NCBI GenBank assembly: GCA_965661945.1
Contig: CBFIFP010000002.1
Span: 62,001-126,000, forward strand
DNA length: 64,000 bases
Source of the DNA: JAJRPT01 sp965661945
GTDB lineage: Bacteria > Bacteroidota > Ignavibacteria > Kapaibacteriales > UBA2268
Direction of reading: 5' to 3'
In this document: one piece after another, positions 17,690-26,541 of the stretch
Numbering within the stretch: position 1 is the first letter of the stretch
Layout of the letters: each line of letters begins with the position of its first letter
Position numbers and translations under genes: made by a program
The notes under the pieces: model-generated
Told to the model about the DNA's origin: nothing
Database searches by the model: none
What the model saw: only the letters and a program-made list of their open reading frames with translations

Positions 17690-19099
17690 ATGAACGAAGG
17701 TGCAATAGTCCAAATTATCGGTCCAGTAATCGATGTAGAATTTAAGGAAGGAGAAATTCCAGAAGTTCTAAACGCTATTCATATTCCATACAAATCTATT
17801 GAAACAGGCGAAGATAAAACACTAGTATGTGAAGTACAGCAACATTTAGGCGAAGATAGAGTAAGAACAGTAGCAATGGATTCTACTGATGGTTTAGTGC
17901 GCGGTATGAAAGCAATTGATACAGGAAGCCCAATAACAATTGCTGTAGGTCCAGAAGTGCTTGGTAGAATGTTTAACGTAACCGGTGACCCGATTGACGG
18001 AAAAGGTAAAATCGTATCTAAAATGACATCCTCAATTCACAAACCAGCTCCATTATATAAAGACTTAAACACAGAAGCTGAAATGTTTGAAACAGGTATA
18101 AAAGTAATAGACCTAATTCAACCATTCACAAGAGGTGGTAAAGTTGGTCTTTTCGGTGGTGCAGGAGTAGGAAAGACAGTTGTAATTCAAGAACTAATTA
18201 ATAACATTGCAAAACAACACGGTGGATATTCTTGTTTCGCTGGAGTAGGTGAGCGTTCCAGAGAAGGTAATGACTTATACAGAGAAATGGAAGAAGCGGG
18301 TGTATTGCCTAAAACTGCTCTAGTATTCGGTCAAATGAACGAACCGCCAGGAGCAAGGTCAAGAGTTGCTCTAACAGCTCTTACAGCCGCAGAATATTTC
18401 AGAGACGAAGAAGGTAGAGACGTACTATTATTCGTTGATAATATTTTTAGATTTACTCAAGCTGGCTCGGAACTATCAGCACTTTTAGGAAGGATGCCTT
18501 CAGCAGTAGGTTACCAGCCAACATTAGCAACAGAAATGGGTGCGCTTCAAGAGCGTATTGCTTCAACTAACAAAGGTTCAATCACCTCAGTTCAAGCCGT
18601 TTACGTTCCAGCTGATGACTTAACTGACCCAGCTCCTGCTAATACTTTTGCCCACTTAGATGCAAAAACAGTATTATCTAGAGACATAGCTAACTTAGGT
18701 CTTTATCCAGCAGTTGACCCATTAGAGTCTTCTTCTAGAATCATGGATCCAAACATTGTTGGTAAAGAACATTACGAAGTTTCTCAAAAATGTGTGAGAA
18801 CTCTTCAAACTTATAAAGAATTACAAGATATTATTAATATTCTTGGTATGGACGAGTTATCTGATGAAGATAAACAAAATGTTTATAGAGCAAGAAAAAT
18901 TCAAAGATTTTTCTCTCAACCATTCCACGTAGCAGAACAATTCACTGGTTTCGAAGGTAAATACGTTAAAATTCAAGATACTATTGCTGGTTTTAAAGCA
19001 ATTCTTGATGGCGACTGTGACCACATCCCAGAAAATATGTTCACTTACGTAGGTACAATTGATGAAGTTTTTGCTAAATATAAAAATTCACAAAATTAA
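17690..19099 (+). CDS. atpD: F-type ATP synthase subunit beta
   Basis: AtpD is the catalytic subunit of F1 ATP synthase. I use the ATG at 17690, not the in-frame TTG immediately before it, because the protein then starts MNEGAIVQIIGPVIDVEF as usual and an AGGAAA lies at a suitable distance. The P-loop GGAGVGKT is at residues 156-163, followed by GVGERSREGNDLYREM, the Walker B LLFVDNIFRFTQAGSE and ALLGRMPSAVGYQPTLA. 469 residues, normal. It overlaps atpC by one base. The rest of the F-ATPase genes are not in this window: a separate atpDC pair is usual in this branch of bacteria. Confidence 0.98.
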   Translation: MNEGAIVQIIGPVIDVEFKEGEIPEVLNAIHIPYKSIETGEDKTLVCEVQQHLGEDRVRTVAMDSTDGLVRGMKAIDTGSPITIAVGPEVLGRMFNVTGDPIDGKGKIVSKMTSSIHKPAPLYKDLNTEAEMFETGIKVIDLIQPFTRGGKVGLFGGAGVGKTVVIQELINNIAKQHGGYSCFAGVGERSREGNDLYREMEEAGVLPKTALVFGQMNEPPGARSRVALTALTAAEYFRDEEGRDVLLFVDNIFRFTQAGSELSALLGRMPSAVGYQPTLATEMGALQERIASTNKGSITSVQAVYVPADDLTDPAPANTFAHLDAKTVLSRDIANLGLYPAVDPLESSSRIMDPNIVGKEHYEVSQKCVRTLQTYKELQDIINILGMDELSDEDKQNVYRARKIQRFFSQPFHVAEQFTGFEGKYVKIQDTIAGFKAILDGDCDHIPENMFTYVGTIDEVFAKYKNSQN

Positions 19100-19356
19100 T
19101 GGCTAATTTAAACGTAGAAATAATTACACCCTCTCAGGTTATTTTCTCTGGTGAAGCGATTTCAATATCTCTTCCAGGTTCTAAAGCGCCTTTTCAAGTG
19201 CTTTCTGGACATGCTCCTATAGTTTCAAGTTTAGATAATGGTAATATCAAAATTGATTTAGGTAAGCAAGAAAAAATATTTCAAAGTTCAACTGGTTTTG
19301 CAGAAATCAACAATAATAAAGTTTCTGTACTTATTGAATCAGCCCAAGAATTATAA
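19099..19356 (+). CDS. atpC: F-type ATP synthase subunit epsilon (short form)
   Basis: An 85-residue epsilon subunit with only the N-terminal beta-sandwich domain (LNVEIITPSQVIFSGEAISISLPG, SGHAPIVSSLDNG, in part). The C-terminal helical hairpin that inhibits ATP hydrolysis in E. coli and Bacillus is absent; short forms of this kind are common in Bacteroidota and Chlorobiota. It starts inside the atpD stop (TAATG) and is followed by a terminator-like hairpin. Lack of the hairpin suggests that epsilon-type self-inhibition of the ATPase is missing here. Confidence 0.94.
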   Translation: MANLNVEIITPSQVIFSGEAISISLPGSKAPFQVLSGHAPIVSSLDNGNIKIDLGKQEKIFQSSTGFAEINNNKVSVLIESAQEL

Positions 19357-19370
19357 ATAAAGTTCAAATA

Positions 19371-19409
19371 GGGATGGGGTATATTCGCTTATAGCCCTTC
19401 CCAGTTTTT
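19371..19409 (+). terminator. Likely terminator between atpC and guaB
   Basis: GGGATGGG (19371-19378) pairs with CCCTTCCC (19395-19402) with one mismatch, extended inwards by A/T pairs, and is followed by AGTTTTT. It is among the most GC-rich spots in this AT-rich gap and is well placed to end atpDC. Confidence 0.7.
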
Positions 19410-19433
19410 AAAAATATAGATAACGGAATAATA

Positions 19434-20900
19434 ATGAATTTGAACAAAATACTCTATGAAGGCATTACATTTGATGATGTTCTTCTTGTGCCTAGATATT
19501 CCGATACAATGCCTAAAGATGCTATTTTAGCAACTCGACTTACCAATAAAATAACTCTTAACTTACCAATTCTTTCTGCAGCAATGGATACTGTAACTGA
19601 AGCAGAAATGGCTCGAGCTATTGCAAGAGAAGGCGGCATCGGAGTTATACATAAAAATCTTACTATTGCTGAGCAAGCCGAACAAGTAGATAGAGTTAAG
19701 CGCTCTGAATACGGTATGATACTTGATCCTATAACTCTTACACAAGATAAAAAAGTTGGTGAAGCACTAGAGTATATGTCAACTTACCATATAAGCGGAA
19801 TACCAATTATTGACAATGATAAAAAACTCATTGGAATCGTTACTAACCGTGATTTGAGATTTAATCCATCTCCCAACGACCCAATAAGTAGCATCATGAC
19901 AAAAGATAATATCGTTACAGCACCAATTGGCACTACTTTAGAAGAAGCAGAAAAAATATTACAAAATCACAGAATTGAAAAACTTCCTGTTGTAGATGAT
20001 AACTTTATCTTAAAAGGACTAATAACCTTTAAAGATATTCAAAAGAAAAAGCGTTATCCTCTTGCGTGCAAAGATGAACACGGAAGACTTAGAGTAGGAG
20101 CAGCTATAGGTATTGCTCTGGATACTCTTGAGAGAGTCAAAGCTCTTGTAGCTGTTGGTGTTGATGCACTTTTTGTTGATACTGCTCATGGGCATACTCA
20201 AGGAGTAATCAACACAATCAAAGCTGTAAAAAATGAATATCCAAACGTAAATCTTATAGCAGGAAACATAGCGACTCCAGAGGCAGCAATTGCTCTAATA
20301 GAAGCAGGTGCCGATGGACTAAAAGTAGGAATAGGACCAGGTTCAATCTGCACAACAAGAGTAGTGGCAGGTGTAGGTGTTCCACAACTCTCAGCAGTTA
20401 TGGAAGTTGCTAAAGTCGCTAAAGAATATAATATTCCAGTAATAGCAGACGGCGGAATAAAACAAACAGGAGACATACCTAAAGCATTAGCAGCAGGTGC
20501 AGACGCAGTAATGGTGGGGGGATTACTCGCAGGCCACGCTGAAAGTCCTGGCGAAAAAATAATCTATGAAGGAAGACCATATAAAATTTATAGAGGCATG
20601 GGTTCGCTTGGAGCAATGCAAAAAGGCTCAGCAGATAGATACTTCCAAGATGTTGAATCTGAAATATCTAAATATGTTCCAGAAGGTATCGAAGGTAGAG
20701 TGCCTTACAAAGGAAAAGTAGGAGAAACACTTTATCAATTAACAGGCGGACTTAGAGCCGCTATGGGCTATTGTGGTTGTAAAACCGTTGAGGAATTAAA
20801 GCAAAATGCACAATTTGTTAAAATTAGCAGTGCTGCTCTTAGAGAATCTCATCCTCACGATGTTACAATTACTCAAGAATCGCCTAATTATTTTGTATAA
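19434..20900 (+). CDS. guaB: Inosine-5'-monophosphate dehydrogenase
   Basis: GuaB oxidises IMP to XMP with NAD+, the first step towards GMP. The 488-residue protein has a TIM barrel interrupted at about residues 95-205 by two CBS domains (HISGIPIIDNDKKLIGIVTNRD; HRIEKLPVVDDNFILKGLITFKDI, in part), which usually bind nucleotides for regulation. The active-site loop GPGSICTTRVVAG carries catalytic Cys306; IADGGIKQTGDIPKALAAGA and YRGMGSLGAM are also canonical, and the mobile flap contains EGIEGRVPYKG. Length normal. No purine riboswitch is visible upstream. Followed 23 bases later by the M24-fold gene. Confidence 0.98.
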   Translation: MNLNKILYEGITFDDVLLVPRYSDTMPKDAILATRLTNKITLNLPILSAAMDTVTEAEMARAIAREGGIGVIHKNLTIAEQAEQVDRVKRSEYGMILDPITLTQDKKVGEALEYMSTYHISGIPIIDNDKKLIGIVTNRDLRFNPSPNDPISSIMTKDNIVTAPIGTTLEEAEKILQNHRIEKLPVVDDNFILKGLITFKDIQKKKRYPLACKDEHGRLRVGAAIGIALDTLERVKALVAVGVDALFVDTAHGHTQGVINTIKAVKNEYPNVNLIAGNIATPEAAIALIEAGADGLKVGIGPGSICTTRVVAGVGVPQLSAVMEVAKVAKEYNIPVIADGGIKQTGDIPKALAAGADAVMVGGLLAGHAESPGEKIIYEGRPYKIYRGMGSLGAMQKGSADRYFQDVESEISKYVPEGIEGRVPYKGKVGETLYQLTGGLRAAMGYCGCKTVEELKQNAQFVKISSAALRESHPHDVTITQESPNYFV

Positions 20901-20923
20901 TAATTAATCAAAGAGTTTAAAAA

Positions 20924-22045
20924 ATGGATAAATTACACAAACAACCTCCAGTTTCATATCCAAAAATAATTGATAAAAGATTGCAGCAAATAAGATTTGC
21001 TGTTGAAGATTTAAGATTAGATGGGTTTGTTTTAACTCACCTTCCTAGCATTCGTTATCTCACAAACTTCTCAGGTAGCTCTGCATACCTTTTTATCCTC
21101 AACAACGAAATTCACTTCGTTACTGATGATAGATATGAATATCAAATTAAAGGAGAACTATATCCTTTAAAAAATATGCACATACATATCACTCGAGAAG
21201 TATGGAAACTTATAACTGATGAAAAAATATTAGGACCAAAAGTAAAAACCATAGGTTTTGAAGCTGATAAAATGTTTTACTCCGATGCAGTTGAAATCAG
21301 AAACATGGTTAGACCTTTAAAATTCAAACCAACTCCTGGTGAAATCGAACCTTTCACAATGCCAAAAGATGATGAAGAATTAGAATTCATCAAAAAAGCA
21401 TGTACTATGTGTGAAGAAGTTTACGATTACATCAAAGGAGTTATCAAACCAGGTATGACTGAATGGGATATAACTAACCAGATTGCCTTTAAAGCTAGAC
21501 AACTTGGCTCAGAAGGAGTTCCTTTTCATATTATCTGTACCAGTGGAACTAACACAGCTATGGCACACTTAAGCCCTACAATGAAAAAAGTAAAAAAAGG
21601 CGAACTTCTTTTAATGGAATTTGGTTGCACCTATAACGGATTTGCATCTACAATTTCAAGAACTTTAGCCCTTGGGAAGGCAACTCCCGAACAAGATAAA
21701 ATTTACAGAATGTTAATCGAAGCCCAAAACGCTACCTTTAAAAATCTAAGACAAGGCATTGTTGGTAAAGTACTCGAAAATTATGCCAGAAAAGTAATTA
21801 TCGAAGGTGGTTATGGTCAATATTTTAAAACTAACTTAGGGCATGGTGTTGGTATATCTTACAACGAAAGACCACACATTAACCAAAGATCTGAAGATAT
21901 AGTCCCAGAAGGATGTGTTATGGCAGTAGAGCCAGCTGTTTACATACCTAATAAATTCGGTATGAGAATTAAAGATACAGCTAAAGTATTCAAAGACTCG
22001 ACTCAACAAATAACATTCCCTCCTGAAAAATTAGAAATAATTTAA
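20924..22045 (+). CDS. M24-family (pita-bread fold) protein with degenerate metal site
   Basis: A 373-residue protein with an N-terminal creatinase-like domain (1-155) and a C-terminal M24 domain resembling Xaa-Pro dipeptidases. By comparison with standard M24 motifs, the first two metal-ligand aspartates are replaced: D[LF]GA is EFGC (Glu232) and SDITRT is STISRT (Thr243). His307 (NLGHGVGI) and Glu336 (AVEPAVY) are kept, but the last ligand in RIEDT is Lys350 (RIKDT). It is therefore unlikely to bind the usual dinuclear metal centre and may be a non-peptidase, as creatinase is a metal-free member of the same fold. It follows guaB by 23 bases and ends at a strong terminator, so it is probably co-transcribed with guaB. 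Confidence 0.85.
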   Translation: MDKLHKQPPVSYPKIIDKRLQQIRFAVEDLRLDGFVLTHLPSIRYLTNFSGSSAYLFILNNEIHFVTDDRYEYQIKGELYPLKNMHIHITREVWKLITDEKILGPKVKTIGFEADKMFYSDAVEIRNMVRPLKFKPTPGEIEPFTMPKDDEELEFIKKACTMCEEVYDYIKGVIKPGMTEWDITNQIAFKARQLGSEGVPFHIICTSGTNTAMAHLSPTMKKVKKGELLLMEFGCTYNGFASTISRTLALGKATPEQDKIYRMLIEAQNATFKNLRQGIVGKVLENYARKVIIEGGYGQYFKTNLGHGVGISYNERPHINQRSEDIVPEGCVMAVEPAVYIPNKFGMRIKDTAKVFKDSTQQITFPPEKLEII

Positions 22046-22052
22046 AATACAT

Positions 22053-22080
22053 AAGCCCTTTTTTAAGGGCTTTTTATTTT
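22053..22080 (+). terminator. Rho-independent terminator after the M24 gene
   Basis: AGCCCTT (22054-22060) and AAGGGCT (22065-22071) form a perfect stem with a TTTT loop followed by a T-rich run. Confidence 0.92.
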
Positions 22081-22105
22081 TTAAAATTATTTGTTCATTT
22101 TTCAT

Positions 22106-22113
22106 TAGTTTTG
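22106..22113 (+). promoter_or_regulatory. Putative -7 promoter element for the ABC-F gene
   Basis: TAGTTTTG fits TAnnTTTG and lies 28 bases upstream of the ATG at 22142, downstream of the terminator. The nearest TTTG (22090-22093) is closer than the usual 19-base spacing. Confidence 0.45.
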
Positions 22114-22141
22114 AATTTTTAATTTACACAAATATAATTTA

Positions 22142-24085
22142 ATGTTAGCGGCTCAAAGATTATTTCTTTCCTTTGGTGGAAGAGACCTATTTAAAAACAT
22201 TTCTTTCAACGTAAGACCTAAAGAAAGGATTGGGCTAATTGGTAAAAACGGAGCAGGTAAATCTACTCTATTAAAAGCAATTGCTGGCAAAATTAACTTA
22301 GACCAAGGCGAAATATCCATACCCAAAACTTATAAAATTGGATATCTTGCTCAAGAAATTAACTCTGAAAGCCAATTAACTGTTTGGAAAGAATCAAGCA
22401 AAGCATTTAAAGAAATCAACCTTTTACAATCCAAAATTGATAATATAAACAATGAATTAGTCAATAGAAGAGACTATGAATCAGACTCTTACTTTCAATT
22501 AATATCAGATTTAAACCAATACAACGACCAAATAAATGTACTCGGTGGAACTAAAATTGAATCTGAAATAGAAAAAACTCTTGTTGGATTAGGATTTGAA
22601 CAGAAAGACTTCCACAGAAAATTAAATGAATTCTCAGGTGGATGGCAAATGAGAGTAGAACTTGCTAAAATTCTATTGCAAAAACCCGATTGCTTACTAC
22701 TCGACGAACCAACAAACCATCTCGACATAGAATCTATTCTATGGATGGAAGAATTTCTAAATTCCTATGAAGGTGCAGTATTACTTGTTTCCCACGATAG
22801 AAGATTTTTAGATAACGTAACAAATCGAACCATCGAAATTTCTCTTGGCTCAATTTACGATTTAAATGTAAATTATTCCAAATTTGTTATTCAAAGAGAA
22901 GAACAAAGAAAAATTCAAATTGCTGCTAAAGTTAATCAAGATAAACAAATTAAAGAAATAGAAGACTTCGTAACAAGATTTAGAGCAAAAGCAAGACAAG
23001 CATCAAGAGCGCAATCAAAACTAAAACAAATTGACAAAATTGACAGAATAGAAATAGAAGAAGAAGATAACTCACAAATTCACTTCAAATTCCCAGCAAC
23101 TCCCCGCTCAGCAAGAATAGTTGTTTCTTGTGAAAATCTTTCGAAAAGTTACGGGGATAAATTAGTTCTTAACGAAATTGAATTTATATTAGAAAGAGGT
23201 GAAAAAGTTGCTTTCGTTGGAAGAAACGGAGAAGGAAAATCAACCCTTGCAAAAATCATTCAGGGCTTAACTGACTATCAAGGAGACCTTAAAATCGGCT
23301 CGAATGTAATCATAGGTAGTTTTGGGCAACACGAAGCTCAAGCTATGGAAGACTCACTTACACCTTTTGAAATTATTGATAGAGTGGCACAGGGAGATAT
23401 GAGAACGCAAATAAGAAGCATCTTAGGGGCATTTTTATTCAGCGGTGATGATGTCTATAAAAAAATTGGAGTACTATCTGGAGGAGAACGCTCCCGACTT
23501 GCTATAGCCAAACTACTACTCGAACCATACAACCTTTTGATACTTGACGAACCTACAAACCACCTTGATATGGTAAGTAAAGATGTACTTAAAAACGCAC
23601 TTTTAGGATACACCGGCTCTCTGATAGTAGTGTCTCACGATAGAGAGTTTCTAGAATCACTTACAACCAAAACTTATGAATTCAGAAATAAAAAAGTTAA
23701 AGAATATCTTGGAGACATTAATTTCTTTTTAAGCCAAAGAAATATAAGAAGTATTAGCGAAATTGAAATTAAAGAAACTCAAAAAAATGAAGCTAAAAAT
23801 AGCATATCTAAAAAGCATCAAATTAGTAATAAAGAATTTCAAAGAGAGCTTAGAAGACTTAATAATCAAATTGAAAAATCTGAATTAGAAATAGAACAAT
23901 TAAAACAAAATCAATCTAAAATTGAAACCCAACTAAGTCAACCAGATTTTCACAAAGAAATTGATAAGTTAAAAGATTTAAATAAAGTATATGAAGAAAA
24001 TAAAAATAAAATTGAAGAATTAGAACTTTCTTGGTTGGATTTAAGCCAAGAATTAGAAGAACTACAAGCAACTAAAGACTCATAA
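22142..24085 (+). CDS. ABC-F family ATPase
   Basis: A 647-residue cytosolic protein with two ABC domains and no membrane segment, the ABC-F architecture of ribosome-associated translation factors (EttA, Uup, YheS). First domain: Walker A GKNGAGKST (34-42), signature FSGGWQMRVELAKIL, Walker B CLLLDEPTNHLD. The interdomain linker (about 235-300, RFRAKARQASRAQSKLKQ) is the tRNA-interaction motif region. Second domain: GRNGEGKST, LSGGERSRLAIAKLLL, LLILDEPTNHLDMVS. The last ~90 residues are a charged coiled coil (LRRLNNQIEKSELEIEQL), as in Uup/YheS-type members. It probably acts on stalled or initiating ribosomes; a resistance role cannot be judged. Confidence 0.95.
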   Translation: MLAAQRLFLSFGGRDLFKNISFNVRPKERIGLIGKNGAGKSTLLKAIAGKINLDQGEISIPKTYKIGYLAQEINSESQLTVWKESSKAFKEINLLQSKIDNINNELVNRRDYESDSYFQLISDLNQYNDQINVLGGTKIESEIEKTLVGLGFEQKDFHRKLNEFSGGWQMRVELAKILLQKPDCLLLDEPTNHLDIESILWMEEFLNSYEGAVLLVSHDRRFLDNVTNRTIEISLGSIYDLNVNYSKFVIQREEQRKIQIAAKVNQDKQIKEIEDFVTRFRAKARQASRAQSKLKQIDKIDRIEIEEEDNSQIHFKFPATPRSARIVVSCENLSKSYGDKLVLNEIEFILERGEKVAFVGRNGEGKSTLAKIIQGLTDYQGDLKIGSNVIIGSFGQHEAQAMEDSLTPFEIIDRVAQGDMRTQIRSILGAFLFSGDDVYKKIGVLSGGERSRLAIAKLLLEPYNLLILDEPTNHLDMVSKDVLKNALLGYTGSLIVVSHDREFLESLTTKTYEFRNKKVKEYLGDINFFLSQRNIRSISEIEIKETQKNEAKNSISKKHQISNKEFQRELRRLNNQIEKSELEIEQLKQNQSKIETQLSQPDFHKEIDKLKDLNKVYEENKNKIEELELSWLDLSQELEELQATKDS

Positions 24086-24131
24086 TCTTTATTTTATTAA
24101 TCTTAAACATTCAAACTATAAACTAATAAAA

Positions 24132-24851
24132 ATGAAAATAATAAAACCTAAAATATTTCCTACAAATATTATTTCAGGAGTAACGGAAAAAAATTTAGAA
24201 TTATATCCAAATATAGGTTTCTCAATTTACCAAACAAAAAGTACATCAGAGGATTACATCGATAAATGCAAAAATGACCTTGCAAAATTAATCAGAATTT
24301 CTCCAAATCAAATCATAAAACAAAAGCAAATTCATAGTGATAAAATATCAATAGTCAATGAACTTAGTGATTATTACCAAGCTGATGCGATGATAACTAA
24401 TAAAAAAAGACTATGTTTAAGTATTTCTATTGCCGATTGTATTGCTATCTTAATATACGACCCAGAAAATAAAGTAATAGCTGGAATTCACTCAGGATGG
24501 CGTGGAACCCAACTAAATATAACAGGAAAAACCATAGAAAAAATGCAAGATGAATTTAATTCTAAACCAGAAAATATGATTGTTTACATATCTCCATCTG
24601 CATCGAAAGATAACTATCAAGTTGGCGAGGAGTTTACAAAAATATTTCCAAAATATACTTCATTAAAAAATGATAAATATTATTTTGATAATAACACTGC
24701 GGTATTAGACCAAATATTATCAAAAAAAATAAATCCAAGTCAGATTGAAGTTTCTAACTTGGATACTATTTCAAACACTAATTTACATTCATTTAGAAGA
24801 GATAAAGAAAAATCAGCAAGAATGTCAGCATTCATAATGTTAAATGAATAA
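24132..24851 (+). CDS. pgeF: PgeF/YfiH-family purine nucleoside phosphorylase-like protein
   Basis: A 239-residue member of the YfiH/LACC1 (COG1496) family, annotated variously as polyphenol oxidase, multifunctional purine nucleoside phosphorylase/adenosine deaminase, or peptidoglycan-editing factor. The metal-site motifs are visible: QIHSDKI with His, the SIADCIAIL cysteine, and the IAGIHSGWRG histidine; a late FRRDKEKSARMSAFI matches the conserved C-terminus. Length is typical. It follows the ABC-F gene by 46 bases on the same strand and may share its transcript. Confidence 0.9.
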   Translation: MKIIKPKIFPTNIISGVTEKNLELYPNIGFSIYQTKSTSEDYIDKCKNDLAKLIRISPNQIIKQKQIHSDKISIVNELSDYYQADAMITNKKRLCLSISIADCIAILIYDPENKVIAGIHSGWRGTQLNITGKTIEKMQDEFNSKPENMIVYISPSASKDNYQVGEEFTKIFPKYTSLKNDKYYFDNNTAVLDQILSKKINPSQIEVSNLDTISNTNLHSFRRDKEKSARMSAFIMLNE

Positions 24852-24876
24852 ACTAAAAATAACCCAGAAAAAATAA

Positions 24877-25398
24877 TTATTTCACAATAATAAATTCAGT
24901 TCTTCTATTCTTTGCTCTTCCTTCAGCGGTAGAATTATCTGCAACTGGTTTACTCAATCCAAAACCTATTGCTTTAATCCTACTTTCTTCAATACCGCGT
25001 CTAATCAAAACATCTCTGACGGCGTCAGCTCTTTTCTGTGATAACACCATATTTGTCTCTTCTTTACCAACATTATCAGTATGACCGTGAACTTCAATTT
25101 TTATTTTACTATCTAAAGCCATTAGCTTTAATAGTCTATCCATCGCATCATTTGACTCTGGCTTTAAATCGCTTTTGTTAGTATCAAAATAAACATTTAA
25201 TAGAGTTACAGTTCCAGGAAGAGGAATATTATTAAACTCCTTTTCTGCTTTTAAAGTAGTATCTTTCAAACAAACATTAAAACAAAAAGTATAATCAATT
25301 TCATTTTGATTTTCCTTAAATAAAAATAAATTTACTATTACGACGAAACATTTAGATTTTTGTTTTAAAGAATTAATTTTATATAGACTTATAAACAT
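24877..25398 (-). CDS. OmpA-domain protein, probably N-terminally truncated
   Basis: The 173-residue frame ends in a complete OmpA domain (LLNVYFDTNKSDLKPES, IEVHGHTDNVGKEETN, RAKNRRTEFIIVK), which binds peptidoglycan. The first 60 residues do not form a signal peptide and look like the tail of a longer upstream region (NVCLKDTTLKAEKEFNNIPLPG resembles the segment preceding the OmpA domain in large PD40/TPR-OmpA proteins). Without a signal peptide the product could not reach the periplasm, so this is most likely a decayed fragment of a larger gene. Upstream bases hold no continuation. An intact OmpA protein lies at 6796. Confidence 0.6.
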   Translation of the reverse strand: MFISLYKINSLKQKSKCFVVIVNLFLFKENQNEIDYTFCFNVCLKDTTLKAEKEFNNIPLPGTVTLLNVYFDTNKSDLKPESNDAMDRLLKLMALDSKIKIEVHGHTDNVGKEETNMVLSQKRADAVRDVLIRRGIEESRIKAIGFGLSKPVADNSTAEGRAKNRRTEFIIVK

Positions 25399-25434
25399 TG
25401 TTTTAGAATGTGCTTACCATCTTCATATTTAATT

Positions 25435-25462
25435 GGATTCATCACATTCGTTCAGAATGACA
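25435..25462. repeat. Candidate dispersed repeat element
   Basis: The minus strand reads TGTCATTCTGAACGAATGTG and continues GATGAATCC. This resembles a short motif that I have seen scattered in intergenic regions of many bacterial genomes, but only one copy is in the window, so dispersal cannot be shown here. It lies in the gap next to a gene fragment. Confidence 0.35.
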
Positions 25463-25532
25463 AATATTTCACTTCCTAACAAACTTCACAAAATCATAGT
25501 TCACTTTAATGAAATAATATTTAATAAAATAT

Positions 25533-25562
25533 AAAAGCCCTCAAAAAAGAGGGCTTTTTTTC
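25533..25562 (+). terminator. Rho-independent terminator with no upstream gene on its strand
   Basis: AGCCCTC (25536-25542) and GAGGGCT (25549-25555) pair perfectly around an A6 loop and are followed by T8 on the plus strand. The nearest gene on the left is on the minus strand and starts (rather than ends) here, so the terminator has no obvious client; it may be a relic of a lost gene or insulate rfbA. Confidence 0.88.
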
Positions 25563-25563
25563 T

Positions 25564-25571
25564 TAATTTTG
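25564..25571 (+). promoter_or_regulatory. Putative -7 promoter element for rfbA
   Basis: TAATTTTG directly follows the terminator T-run and lies 33 bases upstream of the rfbA ATG. Confidence 0.6.
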
Positions 25572-25603
25572 TGAATTATAAATTTAAAAAATGAAGAAAA
25601 TAT

Positions 25604-26473
25604 ATGAAAGGTATTATTCTGGCGGGCGGAAGTGGCACACGACTTTTCCCAATGACTAAAGTTATTAGCAAACAACTTGTCCCAATTTACGACAAACCAA
25701 TGATTTATTATCCACTTTCGGTTTTGATGCTTGCTGGTATTAAAGAAGTTTTAATTATCTCTAATCCTGAATATATTGATTTGTATAGAAATTTATTAGA
25801 AGATGGCTCAAAAATTGGAATGAAGTTTACTTACATAGTTCAAGATAAACCAAGGGGTTTGGCAGATGCTTTTATTGTGGGTGAGGATTTTATTGGAGAT
25901 GATAATGTATGTTTAATTCTTGGCGACAATGTGTTTTATTCGCAGGGATTTTCTGGAATTTTGAAGAAAGCAGCACAACTTGAAAAAGGTGGATTAATAT
26001 TTGGTTATTATGTAAATAATCCCGAAGAGTTTGGCGTTATTGAATTTAATGATGAAATGAAAGCAGTATCAATTGAAGAAAAACCCCAAAATCCTAAATC
26101 TCATTATGCTGTTCCGGGTTTGTATTTTTATGACAATAATGTAATCAATATCGCCAAAAATGTGAAGCCCTCCTCAAGAGGTGAGATTGAAATAACATCT
26201 GTAAATAATGCGTATCTCGAAAGCGGTGATTTAAAAGTAGAGTTGCTTGGTAGGGGCTTTGCTTGGCTTGACACAGGCACACCGGACGGACTATTGGAAG
26301 CATCAAACTTTGTTCGCACTCTGCAAAAAAGGCAGGGTTTGCAAGTGGCTTGTTTAGAGGAAATTGCATATAAAAACAAATGGATAACTAAAGAAGAACT
26401 AACTCAACTTGCTTTAAACCAAGAAAAAACAGATTATGGCAAATATCTTATTAGAATCATTAATGAATTTTGA
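25604..26473 (+). CDS. rfbA: Glucose-1-phosphate thymidylyltransferase
   Basis: RfbA (RmlA) makes dTDP-glucose from glucose-1-phosphate and dTTP, the first step of dTDP-rhamnose and related sugar synthesis. The 289-residue protein begins with the nucleotide-binding motif LAGGSGTRLFPMTKVISKQ and has PIYDKPMIYYPLSVLMLAG, ILGDNVFYSQGF and EKPQNPKSHYAVPGLYFYDN, all canonical. Length normal. It stands alone with its own promoter-like element; rfbC is 22 kb away in another operon and rfbB/rfbD are not in the window. Confidence 0.97.
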   Translation: MKGIILAGGSGTRLFPMTKVISKQLVPIYDKPMIYYPLSVLMLAGIKEVLIISNPEYIDLYRNLLEDGSKIGMKFTYIVQDKPRGLADAFIVGEDFIGDDNVCLILGDNVFYSQGFSGILKKAAQLEKGGLIFGYYVNNPEEFGVIEFNDEMKAVSIEEKPQNPKSHYAVPGLYFYDNNVINIAKNVKPSSRGEIEITSVNNAYLESGDLKVELLGRGFAWLDTGTPDGLLEASNFVRTLQKRQGLQVACLEEIAYKNKWITKEELTQLALNQEKTDYGKYLIRIINEF

Positions 26474-26505
26474 TAAAGATACAATAACTTATCACATTTT
26501 TTTCT

Positions 26506-26513
26506 TAATTTTG
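26506..26513 (+). promoter_or_regulatory. Putative -7 promoter element for map
   Basis: TAATTTTG matches TAnnTTTG and lies 29 bases upstream of the map ATG. Confidence 0.6.
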
Positions 26514-26541
26514 CTTAATATATATATAAAAATGATTCTTT

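Noticed and set aside
19410..19433. Purine riboswitch upstream of guaB
   Set aside because: The gap is only 77 bases, mostly the terminator hairpin, with no aptamer-like conserved sequence visible.
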